The notes under the pieces: generated by a model
Database searches by the model: none
The model's input: only the letters and a program-made list of their open reading frames with translations
Told to the model about the DNA's origin: nothing
Assembly: GCA_020633195.1 (NCBI GenBank)
Contig: JACKEC010000024.1
Span: 1 to 64,000, forward strand
From: Sandaracinaceae bacterium
GTDB taxonomy: Bacteria > Myxococcota_A > Polyangia > Polyangiales > Sandaracinaceae
Direction: 5' to 3'
DNA: 64,000 nt
Part shown: positions 8,678-17,038 of the stretch, one piece after another
How the letters are laid out: every line of letters starts with the position of its first letter
Position numbering within the stretch: the first letter of the stretch is position 1
Made by a program: the position numbers and the translations under genes

Positions 8678-8681
8678 CGCG

Positions 8682-9161
8682 CTACGGCCCCGCGTCGGGA
8701 TCCGGCGGCGGCCCCGCGTCGAAGCCAGCGTCGGGCATCGGGGGCGGGCCGGCGTCGAAGCCGGCGTCGGGCATCGGGGGCGGGCCGGCGTCGAAGCCGG
8801 CGTCCATCATGGGCGGGGGGCCGGCGTCCGTGCCGCCGGGGCCGGCGTCGACCATGGGAGGCGGCCCGGCGTCCGTGCCGCCCGGGCCGGCGTCCATCGG
8901 GGGCGGCGGCGGCCCCGCGTCGACCTCGGGCACGTCCCCCGCGTCGTCGCCCGCGTCGACCTCCATGTTGCCGGCGTCCATCGACGGAACCACGCCGCCC
9001 TCCAGGCCGCTCAGATCGTTGGTGCAGCGCCCGAGCACGCAGCCGAGGCCGGGCTGGCACTCCGAGGCCCGGACGCAGGAGCCGCCGTTCGGCTGAAGGG
9101 GGGCCGCCTCGCAGCCGGCGAGGGCGGCGGCGACGGCGACGATGGCGAGGGCTCGTCTCAC
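8682..9161 (-). CDS. Lipoprotein with cysteine cluster and Asp-Ala-Gly-Pro stalk
   Basis: 159 residues. The GTG start gives MRRALAIVAVAAALAGC, a lipoprotein signal with lipobox LAGC (Cys17). A short cysteine cluster follows (CVRASECQPGLGCVLGRC, Dickkopf-like spacing), then a low-complexity tail of DAG, DAGPPP and DAGPGGT units to the C-terminus. The tail is probably an extended surface stalk or wall linker. The upstream part of the open frame (to 9308) was rejected because it lacks a signal and covers the promoter of the next gene. The function is not recognisable. Confidence 0.75.
   Translation of the reverse strand: MRRALAIVAVAAALAGCEAAPLQPNGGSCVRASECQPGLGCVLGRCTNDLSGLEGGVVPSMDAGNMEVDAGDDAGDVPEVDAGPPPPPMDAGPGGTDAGPPPMVDAGPGGTDAGPPPMMDAGFDAGPPPMPDAGFDAGPPPMPDAGFDAGPPPDPDAGP
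8685..8918 (-). repeat. Coding tandem repeats (DAG-Pro stalk)
   Basis: Direct repeats within the lipoprotein gene. The 3' end has a 36-bp period encoding DAGFDAGPPPMP (about three copies), preceded by a related DAGPGGTDAGPPPM unit. Copies are nearly identical at the DNA level, which suggests recent slippage or strong conversion. Confidence 0.8.
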
Positions 9162-9301
9162 GGCGATCAGAGTACGTTCGATCCGCACGGGACCCAAGCC
9201 TGGCGCGCGCCCGGGAGTCGGAACCTCCAGCTCGCTCTCGACGAGCGGGTCGATCACGTCTAAACCCCCAGAAACGCGCTCGGTTTCGAGGAGGCGCCGC
9301 G

Positions 9302-9331
9302 TTGACACTCCCGATCGGGAGTTGCTAACGT
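9302..9331 (+). promoter_or_regulatory. Sigma70-like promoter with palindromic operator in the spacer
   Basis: TTGACA (9302-9307), an 18-base spacer and TAACGT (9326-9331), preceded by a TGC extended -10 element. The spacer contains the perfect 16-bp palindrome ACTCCCGATCGGGAGT (9307-9322), a likely repressor site. The promoter faces the coiled-coil gene, whose ATG lies about 48 bases past the expected start of transcription. The cognate regulator is not identifiable in the window. Confidence 0.55.
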
Positions 9332-9385
9332 GACGAGGACTTCGTACCCCTAGCGCACGCGAGCCCCAGCGGAGCGACGAGCCTC

Positions 9386-10171
9386 ATGAGTGACCAAAAG
9401 GAATCGTCCGTCCTCTTCAACCTGAAGGAGTTGATGAATCTCGAAGAAGAGAGGATTCACTCCGAAGAGGAAGAGGATCGACGCAAAGCGGAAGAAGAGC
9501 GCGCGCGGATCGAGGCCGAGGAGCGTCGGAAGCGCGAGGACGCCGAGCGCAAGATCCGCGAAGCCGAGGAGGCGAAGGCCGCCGAGGAGCGTCGGAAGCG
9601 CGAGGACGAGGAGCGCAAGATCCGCGAGAAGGAGGAGCGCGAGCTCGCCCTCCGGCTCGAGGCCGAGCGCAAGGCCCGCGAGGCCGAGCAGCAGCGGCTG
9701 CTCGAGCACGAGCAGGAGCTCAAGCGCATCGAGGCGCAGCGCGCCAAGGGCGTCCCGGGCTGGGCGTTCGCGCTGATCGCGTTCCTGGTGCTCGGCGCGG
9801 GTGTGGGCGCGTACTTCGGCGTGGTGTCGCCGTACCTCGACGCGCGCGCGCGGGAGGCCGATCTCGCCCGTCAGGCGGCCAGCCGTCAGGCGGCGGAGGC
9901 CGCCGAGCACGCCGAGCGCGCCGAGGCGGCGCGTCGGGCCCAGCAAGAGGCAGAGGCCGCGCGCCGCGCGGCCGAGGCTCGCGTCGCGGCGGCCGAGGCG
10001 GCCCAGCGCGCAGAGCAAGAGGCCGCGCAGGCGGCCGCCGACGCGCGTGACGCTCGTCGCGCGGGCGCGGGGCGCCGTCGCCCGGCCGCGGCCGCCGCGG
10101 CCTCCGGAGGGGGGCGTCGAAGCGGACCGTCTGCGGAGAACGACCCGCTCGCAGGTCTCGAGGGCCTCTAA
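9386..10171 (+). CDS. TolA-like membrane protein with two charged coiled-coil arms
   Basis: 261 residues. Residues about 20-120 are an almost uninterrupted Glu/Arg/Lys helix (EERRKREDAERKIREAEE and a near copy). One membrane span follows (GWAFALIAFLVLGAGVGAYFG, about 125-145), then an Ala/Glu/Arg helix to about 225 and a basic tail ending in DPLAGLEGL. The layout suggests a cytoplasmic coiled coil, a single span and a periplasmic helical arm; TolA has only the latter two. The start ATG gives MSDQKESSVLF. The 5' codons are less G+C-rich than neighbours. The function is unknown; a scaffold or envelope-spanning tether is an inference. Confidence 0.78.
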   Translation: MSDQKESSVLFNLKELMNLEEERIHSEEEEDRRKAEEERARIEAEERRKREDAERKIREAEEAKAAEERRKREDEERKIREKEERELALRLEAERKAREAEQQRLLEHEQELKRIEAQRAKGVPGWAFALIAFLVLGAGVGAYFGVVSPYLDARAREADLARQAASRQAAEAAEHAERAEAARRAQQEAEAARRAAEARVAAAEAAQRAEQEAAQAAADARDARRAGAGRRRPAAAAAASGGGRRSGPSAENDPLAGLEGL

Positions 10172-10203
10172 CGGCCCTCGTCCGCGAACGCATCGAGCGT
10201 GCT

Positions 10204-10923
10204 ATGAGCGCCTCGATGCGTTCCCCTCGTGATCGTCTCGCCGTCGCCCTCGACGTCCCCACCTTGGCGGACGCGAGGGCGTTGGCGCATGTGCTCGCGC
10301 CCGAGGTCGGCGTGCTCAAGGTCGGCCTCGAGCTCTTCATCGCCGAGGGACCCGCCGCGGTCCACGCGGTCCACGAGGCCGGCGCGGCCTGCTTCCTCGA
10401 TCTCAAGCTGCACGACATCCCCGCCACCGTCGCCGGGGCCGTCCGCTCGCTCCGCGATCTCGGCGTCCGCTACGCGACGGTGCACGCCTCGGCGGGGCCC
10501 GAGGCGCTCGCCGCGGCGGTGAAGGCGGTCGAGGGCAGCGACACCGAGCTGCTCGCGGTGACCGCGCTGACCTCGCTCGACGCGGAGGCTCTCCGCGCGA
10601 TCGGGTTCGCCGTCCCCGAGCCACGACGGGTCGTGCGTCGCCTCGCCACGGTCGCCGTCGAGGCCGGCATCCACGGGTTCGTGTGCTCCGCGCACGAGGC
10701 GGCGCTGCTGCGCGACCTGGTGGGCTCGAGCGCGACCCTGGTCACGCCGGGGGTGCGCCTCGACGACGGAGACCGCGCCGACCAGCGTCGCGTGGCGACC
10801 CCGGAGCAGGCGATCCGCGCCGGCGCCGACGTGCTCGTCGTCGGGCGCCCCGTGCGCAACGCCCCCGACCCCGCGGCGGCGGCGCGCGCGATCGTCGCGT
10901 CCATCGCCGAGGCGGCCTCGTGA
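10204..10923 (+). CDS. pyrF: Orotidine 5'-phosphate decarboxylase
   Basis: 239 residues. It decarboxylates OMP to UMP, the last step of de novo pyrimidine synthesis. The family opens with LAVALDVPTLADARA, then VLKVGLELF, and the catalytic FLDLKLHDIPATV (the Asp-x-Lys-x-x-Asp array). The phosphate-binding end is ADVLVVGRPVRNAPDP. A second ATG four codons downstream is also possible. Its stop overlaps the rlmB GTG (GTGA). Confidence 0.95.
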   Translation: MSASMRSPRDRLAVALDVPTLADARALAHVLAPEVGVLKVGLELFIAEGPAAVHAVHEAGAACFLDLKLHDIPATVAGAVRSLRDLGVRYATVHASAGPEALAAAVKAVEGSDTELLAVTALTSLDAEALRAIGFAVPEPRRVVRRLATVAVEAGIHGFVCSAHEAALLRDLVGSSATLVTPGVRLDDGDRADQRRVATPEQAIRAGADVLVVGRPVRNAPDPAAAARAIVASIAEAAS

Positions 10924-11663
10924 AGCGGATCGTCGCGGGCCCCCGGGCGGTGATCGAGGCGGTCCGCGCGGACGCCGGGCGCGTCAACGTCGTCTACGTC
11001 CTGCGCGAGGGGCGCCGGGCCCTCCGCGAGGTCGCCGAGGAGGTCGCCAAGCGCGGGGTCCGGCTCGAGGACAGGGAGGCGTCGGAGCTCGACGCGCTCG
11101 CGGGTGGGCTCAAGCACCAGGGCGTGCTCGCGATCACGGGCGAGTACCCCTACGTCGAGATCGAGCAGATCCTCGCGGCGGCGTCGGACCGGCCGCTCCT
11201 CGTCGCGCTCGACCAGATCACCGACCCCCACAACTTCGGCGCCATCGTCCGGAGCGCGGTGGCGTTCGGGGCCGACGGGATCGTGACCCTGAAGAACCGC
11301 GCCGCGCCCGTCACCCCGGTGGTCGTCCGGGCCTCCGCCGGCGCGACGGAGCACGCTCGGGTCGCGCGCGTCACGAACCTCGCGCGGACCCTCGACGTCC
11401 TGATCCAGCACGGGATGGACGCGATCGGGCTCGACGCGGAGGGCGACGTCGACATCGACGACCTGCCCGACGCGCCCGGCGGGCGCGTGCTCGTGGTCGG
11501 CGCCGAGGGCGCGGGGCTGCGTCGCCTCGTCCGCGAGCGCTGCACGCACCTCGCGCGCATCCCGCACCCGGGCCCCGTCGCCTCGCTCAACGCCTCCGTC
11601 GCCGCGTCGGTGGCGCTCTTCTGCGCGTGGCGCCGCCGCGAGCGCGAGCGAGAGGTCGGTTAG
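10920..11663 (+). CDS. rlmB: 23S rRNA 2'-O-ribose methyltransferase, RlmB/TrmH (SpoU) family
   Basis: 247 residues. The N-terminal substrate-binding domain (VAGPRAVIEAVR...HQGVLAI) is followed by the SpoU knot: DQITDPHNFGAIVRSA (motif 1 Asn/Arg), VLVVGAEGAGLRRLV (motif 2) and IPHPGPVASLNASVA (motif 3). It methylates G2251 in the peptidyltransferase region in the model enzyme. The GTG start overlaps the pyrF stop, so the two are translationally coupled. Confidence 0.92.
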   Translation: MKRIVAGPRAVIEAVRADAGRVNVVYVLREGRRALREVAEEVAKRGVRLEDREASELDALAGGLKHQGVLAITGEYPYVEIEQILAAASDRPLLVALDQITDPHNFGAIVRSAVAFGADGIVTLKNRAAPVTPVVVRASAGATEHARVARVTNLARTLDVLIQHGMDAIGLDAEGDVDIDDLPDAPGGRVLVVGAEGAGLRRLVRERCTHLARIPHPGPVASLNASVAASVALFCAWRRREREREVG

Positions 11664-11673
11664 ACTCCGCCCC

Positions 11674-12150
11674 ATGACCACCGAGTGGACGTGTGCCGAC
11701 CTCTACGACGCGAGCGAGGGCACGCTGCAGGTCGCCCAGGGCGTGTTCCTCGCGATCGGCCAACGGACCCGGTTCCATGGCCCCATCGAGACGCTGAAGG
11801 TCTTCGAGGACAACGTGCTCGTGAAGAAGGCGCTCGCCGAGCCCGGCGAGGGTCGCGTGCTCGTCGTGGACGGCGGCGGCTCGATGCGCTCGGCGCTCGT
11901 CGGCGATCGGCTCGCGGCGTCGGGCGTCGAGCAGGGGTGGGCCGGGATCGTCGTGTACGGCTGCGTCCGGGACCGCGCGGTGATCGACACGCTCGAGATC
12001 GGCGTGCGCTGCCTCGGGACCACGCCCCGCCGGAGCGCCAAGCAAGGCTTCGGCGTGCGCGGCGGCTCGGTGGAGTTTCGCGGGTGTGCTTGCGCCCGGC
12101 GCGTTCTACGCCGACGAGGACGGCATCGTCGTGTCGCCGACCGCGCCTCC
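11674..12150 (+). pseudogene. rraA: RraA-type RNase E regulator, frameshifted near its 3' end
   Basis: The frame from ATG 11674 encodes a normal RraA for about 135 residues: CADLYDASEG, IETLKVFEDNVLVKKAL, GRVLVVDGGGSMRSALVG, GIVVYGCVRD. Near 12080 the frame is lost. The expected family ending (VLAPGAFYADEDGIVVSP) continues one frame over, as if one G of a GGG run were extra. After the shift the usual stop is also missing. RraA binds RNase E or helicases in the model organism. This lies at the edge of a 1.7-kb indel-rich patch, so a consensus error is more likely than true inactivation. Confidence 0.75.
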
Positions 12151-12199
12151 CGTGAGACTGGAGAGGAGCGAGATGTCGGCCGCGGCGTCCTTCTGGCAT

Positions 12200-13063
12200 A
12201 TGGAGGTCGTGCGTCGGCTCGTCCTGCTGCTGTTCGCATCGCGCACCGGCTACCAGCGGCACGGGCGCTCGCGTCGGTGGACGGGGCGATCGACGCGGGC
12301 TCGGGCGACGCGGGGTCGAGCGAGGCGGTGGACGCGGGGTTTCCTGCACCCGCTGATGTGGCGTCGCCGCACCTGTGCGTGTCCGCGCCGATCGAGGTCG
12401 CGGAGGTCCCTGACCCGACTGTCGGCAGGCTGCGGTGGTCGCGCGGACGTCGATCGAGCGCGCGGGTGAGCTGGTCCTTCCCGGGACCAGCGGGATGGCG
12501 CGGATCCTGCGTCACGACGGGAGCGCGTGATGGTCCTGGACGTGCGCTCGGTGCAGGTGATCGCGGACGGCGAGGGCCACTTGATCAACCCGAGCTACCT
12601 GCCACGTTCATCCGGTTGTCCGGGCGGTGGGCACGCTGACCGGCAGCCGCTGACCCTTGCCCGGAGCGCGGGTGCCACTGCACTGGCAGTCGCTCGAGCG
12701 GCATTAAGCATCTTCGTGCGCTTTGCCGCCTACGGCCTGACTGACCTGATTGCCGCCCTTACGCGCTCGACGTCGACGCGTGGACGGTGGAGCGCGCGTC
12801 ATTACGTGGCTGGCGAAGGGGGGCTACTTCGCGTTCACTCAGCGATCGGGCGCTCTGTCCTGCTCTGCGCCGACGAGACGGCGACCGACTGCAGGCAGCA
12901 CGACGGCCCAGGCGGACGTCGGTGGTCGACTTCGATCGACGCGCCCTTCACGACGACGGACCTCCTTCGACGACGCGTCCGGCGGCTGGCGGCTCGCGGC
13001 TACTGGCAGACCGAGGGCGGCGAGGTCGTCGCGTCCGCGCTCGTATCGGTGGAAGGCTGCTGA
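12200..13063 (+). pseudogene. Lipoprotein gene broken by several frame changes
   Basis: An ATG at 12200 opens a signal peptide (MEVVRRLVLLLFA); the frame then changes, and the continuation in another frame is a typical local lipoprotein stalk (AIDAGSGDAGSSEAVDAG). Further plausible coding pieces occur in different frames: VRSVQVIADGEGHLINPSYL (about 12540-12600) and DAPFTTTDLL with GYWQTEGGEVVASALVSVEGC-like text (about 12940-13060). No single frame covers the gene. Its true 3' end is uncertain and may reach beyond 13300. The function is not recognised. Confidence 0.5.
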
Positions 13064-13399
13064 CGGAGGTCCGCAGCCTCCCGGAGCGACGCGCCTCTGA
13101 CACGGGGGCGCTGATCTGGCCTCGAACGGGCCCCAGCCGATCGCGGGTGCTTTCCGCCGCTCGCGTCGCGCTGGCGATCACGCCGATTCACTTCGGCTGC
13201 GACCAGTTGCGCCGGTCACCGTCGCGTATCCGACTGCCGACGGCGGCGCGCCTGGAGCGGCGGGTCCCTACGGCGCGCTGACTGCGTCTGGCTGGCATCA
13301 CCTGAGCCAGGCCGACGCAGGGTTCGCCGTGGTGAGCGCGGAGCGGGACGACGACGGCCGGACGTACTCTGGCGCTGCGCTGCGGCCTGTGTCCCTGAG

Positions 13400-14228
13400 G
13401 GCTCACGGCGCGGCCTGCGCGCGACGAAGCCTCCACGACGCGCTCGCTGGAGCTGACTCCTGACGGCGCGAACATCGCCACCCTGCAAGGTCCCTCGTCG
13501 ACGAGGAGGACTCGCCGTGCGGCGCGACCCGAGCTACCGCCTCCGCGGTCTTCCGCGCTCGTGGGGCTTCCGCGACGCGACCGGGCGAAGAGCGGTCGAT
13601 CGCGCCGAGCCGCGCAGCGGGCCGGTGCCATGTCCACGCCCCAGGCGCGACCTGGAGAGCGCCACGACCGCGGTGACGGTGGGCTCCGCCGCCGCGCCGA
13701 GGATCACTTCGCGCTCTTCGAGCGATGCTCGAGCCGACGAGGATCACGCGAGGGCGCGATGTGCTCGACGTCGCGGAGGTGGGCGAGGACCACGCCGAGG
13801 TCCTGCGCGACGAGCTCCCAGTCGCGCGTCTCGAAGTCCGCCCAGCGCACCTCGTGCCCGCGCCGCTGCGTGCTCTCGCCGTGGCCGCGCATGTCGAGCG
13901 CGAAGGTGGTGAGGGCCGGCGCCGCGCCGAGGCGGCGGAGCAGCGGCTCCCACTCGGCGCGCGTCGTAGAGAGCTGATGCACGAGGACCACGAGGGCGGC
14001 GCCCTCGACCGACGAGCGTCGCAGGTCGCCGACGAGCTCGAGGCCGTCGCGCGCCTCGATCCGCAGCGTCCGCGCCTCCGGGAGCGGGAGCTCCGACGGG
14101 GGAGGGGGCTCGCGGGCCTCGATCGGCGACGGCTCGGCGGGCGGGACCGCCTCGGGCGCCGGCGCCGGCGCGGGCGGCTCCTCCGCGCAGGCGGTGAGCA
14201 GGGTCAGGGCGAGGGCGAGGCGCAGCAT
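13400..14228 (-). pseudogene. Lipoprotein alpha/beta-hydrolase with multiple frame changes in its 3' half
   Basis: The N-terminus is intact: MLRLALALTLLTAC (lipobox TAC), a Pro/Glu linker, then LVVLVHQLSTTRAEW (oxyanion region) and FALDMRGHGES. The frame stops at 13704. Expected hydrolase segments continue in other frames: ILVGSSIA (nucleophile elbow Gly-x-Ser-x-x, near 13735-13750), TVTAVVALS (near 13660), TAEAVARVAPHGES (near 13530-13570) and LLVDEGPCRVAMF (the His region, near 13470-13510). At least five single-base shifts are needed. The family sequence is otherwise well kept, which argues for base-calling indels and against long decay. It lies 9 bases after the ABC ATPase stop in the gdhA run. 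Confidence 0.7.
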
Positions 14229-14237
14229 CGAAGAGGT

Positions 14238-14975
14238 CTACAACGGGCCGTCGACGAGGCCGTGGACGAACTGACGCACCTCGGGGATCTCGCTCGAGCG
14301 CGCCTCGTCGACCGTGCCGGTGAAGATCATCTCGCCGCGGTGGAGCATGCCCACGCGGTCGGCGATCGTGAGCAGGCCCGCGACGTCGCTCGAGATGACG
14401 ACGTTGGTCGTCCCCGCCTGGCGCTGCTCCTCCTTGATGAGGTCGTAGATCTTCTGACTCGTCACGGGGTCGAGCCCCGCGGTGGGCTCGTCGTAGAGCA
14501 GCAGCTTGGGGCGCGACACGGTCGCGCGGGCGACCCCGACGCGCTTCTTCTGGCCGCCGGAGAGCCCGCCCACCGCGCGCTCCTCGAAGCCGGGCAGGGC
14601 CATGCGCTCGAGCCGCTCGGCGACGCGCGTCGCGATCTCCGCCTCGGGGAGGTCGAAGAGGCGCCGTAGAGGGAAAGCGATGTTGTCGCCGACGCTCATG
14701 TAGTCGAACAGCGCGTAGTTCTGGAAGAGCATGCCCACGTGCCGCCGCATCTCCATCAGGGCGGCGTCGTCCATCGTGGTGATCTCGTCGCCGCTGATCT
14801 GGACCGAGCCGCGGGTCGGCGTGATCAGCCCGGCGATGACCTTCAAGAGCACGCTCTTGCCGGCCGCGCCGGGCCCGATCAGCGCATAGATCCCGCCCTC
14901 CGGGACCTGAAGGCTGACTCCCGTCAGGACCTTCTTGTCCCCGAAGGCGACGTGGACGTCGGTGACCTCGATCAA
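14238..14975 (-). CDS. MlaF-like ABC ATPase without adjacent permease
   Basis: 245 residues. Walker A is GPGAAGKS, the Q-loop LFQNYALFDYMSV, the signature LSGGQKKR, Walker B LLLYDEPTAGLDP and the switch NVVISSDVAG, in which Ser-Asp replaces the usual His-Asp of the H-loop. It resembles MlaF/Ttg2A more than sugar or amino-acid importers. The TTG start overlaps the gdhA stop (TTGA), so it is coupled to glutamate dehydrogenase. No permease or MCE gene is adjacent; it may serve permeases elsewhere. The H-loop change is unusual and could affect hydrolysis. Confidence 0.85.
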   Translation of the reverse strand: MIEVTDVHVAFGDKKVLTGVSLQVPEGGIYALIGPGAAGKSVLLKVIAGLITPTRGSVQISGDEITTMDDAALMEMRRHVGMLFQNYALFDYMSVGDNIAFPLRRLFDLPEAEIATRVAERLERMALPGFEERAVGGLSGGQKKRVGVARATVSRPKLLLYDEPTAGLDPVTSQKIYDLIKEEQRQAGTTNVVISSDVAGLLTIADRVGMLHRGEMIFTGTVDEARSSEIPEVRQFVHGLVDGPL

Positions 14976-16207
14976 ACGCCGCGGAGCTGCGTCGCCTGGT
15001 GGACGCGGCCCACGCCGACCACGTAAGCGGCCGTGCGCAGGGGGATGTTGCGGGTCGTCGCCTCCGCCCAGAGCTTCGTGAAGGCGTTCTTCATGATGCG
15101 CTCGAGCTCGGTGTTGACCTTCTCCTCTTCCCAGTAGAAGTGCTGCATGTTCTGCGCCCACTCGAAGTAGGAGACGGTCACGCCGCCGGCGTTCGCGTAG
15201 ATGTCGGGGATCACGTGGACGCCCTTCTTCGTGAAGATCTCGTCGGCCTGCGGCGTGGTCGGCCCGTTCGCGCCCTCCACGATGATCTTGGCCGCCACGT
15301 CGCCGGCGTTCTCCTTGGTGAGCACGCCGCCGAGCGCGGCGGGGATGAGGATGTCGCAGTCCTGGGTGACGATGGCCGCGCCGTCGATCGCGTCGGCGCC
15401 GGTCCAGCCCTCGAGCGTGCCGTGGGCCTGCACGTGGGCGATGGCCGACTCCACGTCGATCCCGCCGGCGTTGACGTAGCCGCCCGAGATGTCGGCGATG
15501 CCGACGATCTTCGCGCCCTGCTCCGCGAAGAGGCGCGCGGCCCACGAGCCGACGTTGCCGAAGCCCTGCACGATGACGCGCTTCCCCGCGAGCGTGTCGC
15601 CGAGGGCCCCGAGGAGGTTCTGGCAGGCGAAGAGGCAGCCGCGGCCGGTGGCCGCCGAGCGCCCGAGCGAGCCCCCGAGCTCGATCGGCTTGCCCGTCAC
15701 GACGCCCGGCGCGTAGCCGCGGTACTTGGCGTACTGATCGAAGATCCACGCCATCGTCTGGGCGTTCGTGTACATGTCGGGCGCCGGGATGTCGGTGGTC
15801 GGCCCGATCACCTCGTAGATCCCGTCCACGAACTTCCGGGTGAGGCGCTGCAGCTCCCCCTCGGACAGCTGGCGGGTGTCCACGCAGATGCCGCCCTTGC
15901 CGCCGCCGTAGGGGACGCCGACGACCGACGTCTTCCACGTCATGAGCTGCGCGAGGGCGGTGACCTCCTGGTCGTCGACTTCGAAGTGGTAGCGGAGCCC
16001 CCCCTTGAACGGTCCGCGGGAGTTGTCGTGCTGCACCCGGAAGCCGACGTACGTGCCGATGCTCCCGTCGTCCTTCTCGATGTTGCACTCCACCTTGACC
16101 TGTCGGTGGGGCGTCCTCAGCTGCACGGCCACGTCTCGGGTCAGGCCGAGCTCCTTGGCGGCCGTCTCGAAATAGAAATTCGCGTTGTCGAGCGCGTCCT
16201 TGCTCAT
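14972..16207 (-). CDS. gdhA: Glutamate dehydrogenase (Glu/Leu/Phe/Val family)
   Basis: 411 residues, a usual length for hexameric GDH. The substrate lysine segment is VPYGGGKGGI, the second domain opens GRSAATGRG, and the Rossmann loop is VQGFGNVGS. It interconverts glutamate and 2-oxoglutarate plus ammonia with NAD(P)H. The ATG start MSKDALDNANFYFE fits the family. It lies 13 bases after the sctJ stop and overlaps the ABC gene. Confidence 0.93.
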   Translation of the reverse strand: MSKDALDNANFYFETAAKELGLTRDVAVQLRTPHRQVKVECNIEKDDGSIGTYVGFRVQHDNSRGPFKGGLRYHFEVDDQEVTALAQLMTWKTSVVGVPYGGGKGGICVDTRQLSEGELQRLTRKFVDGIYEVIGPTTDIPAPDMYTNAQTMAWIFDQYAKYRGYAPGVVTGKPIELGGSLGRSAATGRGCLFACQNLLGALGDTLAGKRVIVQGFGNVGSWAARLFAEQGAKIVGIADISGGYVNAGGIDVESAIAHVQAHGTLEGWTGADAIDGAAIVTQDCDILIPAALGGVLTKENAGDVAAKIIVEGANGPTTPQADEIFTKKGVHVIPDIYANAGGVTVSYFEWAQNMQHFYWEEEKVNTELERIMKNAFTKLWAEATTRNIPLRTAAYVVGVGRVHQATQLRGV

Positions 16208-16220
16208 GGCATCCCTCCCA

Positions 16221-16988
16221 TCACTCGGTCACGGGGTCCGAACTGGATACCCCGCTTCGGCGCGCGGCACGACGGCGGCTCAGCACCAACGCCACGGCCA
16301 GCAACAAGTTGAGCGCGAGCGACCCGCCGAGCAGCGCCTTGAGCGCCACGGCCGAGCCGCGCGAAACGGCGATCGGGCCCACCCACGTCAGGTTCGAGGC
16401 CCTCTGGGCGGGGGCCCTCGCGGCGCTCGTGACGACGGTGACGTCCGGCGCGGAGAGCCCGTCCACCGCGCCCGCGACGAGCGCGCGGACGGCGCCCTCG
16501 TCGACGGTGGCCCCCGCGCGGACGGTCAGCAGCACCGAGGCGTGGGCCGGGGTGGCGTCCGCGTCGAGCGGGCGCGTTCGCGAGTCGGGCAAGGCGACGT
16601 GCACCCTCGCGCGCTCCACCCCGTCCATCGCCTCGAGCGATCGCCCGAGCTCACCGCCGAGCGCCGCCGCCTGACGCGCGCGCTCCTCGGCCGCGCTCGG
16701 GACGAGGCTCGAGCCCTCGAAGAGCGAGGCCCACCCCGGCTCGCGCTCGCGGGGCAGGTCGAGGTCGCGCATCACCGCGAGGGCGGCCGGCATGTCGGCC
16801 CGCGGCACGAGCACCCGGTAGCGAGCGGGCTCGCGCGAGGGCTCCTGCCGCTCGCGCTCGGCGCCGATGTCGGCCGCGTCGAGCGCCACCACGATCGCGT
16901 CCGCCTGCGCCTCGTCCAGATCCGCGCTCAGCTCGGCCTGGCAGCCGAGGAGGCAGAGGAGCGAGCCCACGCAGATCGTGCGACGCAC
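16221..16988 (-). CDS. sctJ: YscJ/SctJ-type inner-membrane ring lipoprotein (orphan)
   Basis: 255 residues. The GTG start gives a lipoprotein signal with lipobox LLGC. Residues about 17-190 match the YscJ/PrgK/FliF ring-building fold: LDEAQADAIVVALDAADI, then YRVLVPRADMPAALAVMRDLDLP, SLVPSAAEERARQAAALGGELGRSLEAMDGVERARVHVALPD in sequence. A membrane helix (about 215-237) and a basic tail follow, as in SctJ. In type III secretion it forms the inner-membrane ring. No other sct or fli gene is in the window, and the neighbours are a pseudokinase and gdhA. It could belong to a scattered T3SS-like apparatus or act alone. Confidence 0.82.
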   Translation of the reverse strand: MRRTICVGSLLCLLGCQAELSADLDEAQADAIVVALDAADIGAERERQEPSREPARYRVLVPRADMPAALAVMRDLDLPREREPGWASLFEGSSLVPSAAEERARQAAALGGELGRSLEAMDGVERARVHVALPDSRTRPLDADATPAHASVLLTVRAGATVDEGAVRALVAGAVDGLSAPDVTVVTSAARAPAQRASNLTWVGPIAVSRGSAVALKALLGGSLALNLLLAVALVLSRRRAARRSGVSSSDPVTE

Positions 16989-17038
16989 GGCGCAGAGCCT
17001 ATCGCAGAACGCCGCCGAGGATCGCGCGGCGCCGCCCG

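Noticed and set aside
8685..8918. CRISPR-like array of regular repeats
   Set aside because: The repeats have no unique spacers and encode a DAGFDAGPPPMP protein stalk in frame.
12200..13720. Several short overlapping genes in the frame-change patch
   Set aside because: The short open frames on both strands are fragments of three frameshifted genes, not independent genes.
14999..16312. Plus-strand 437-residue gene opposite gdhA
   Set aside because: Antisense shadow; gdhA motifs lie on the minus strand.
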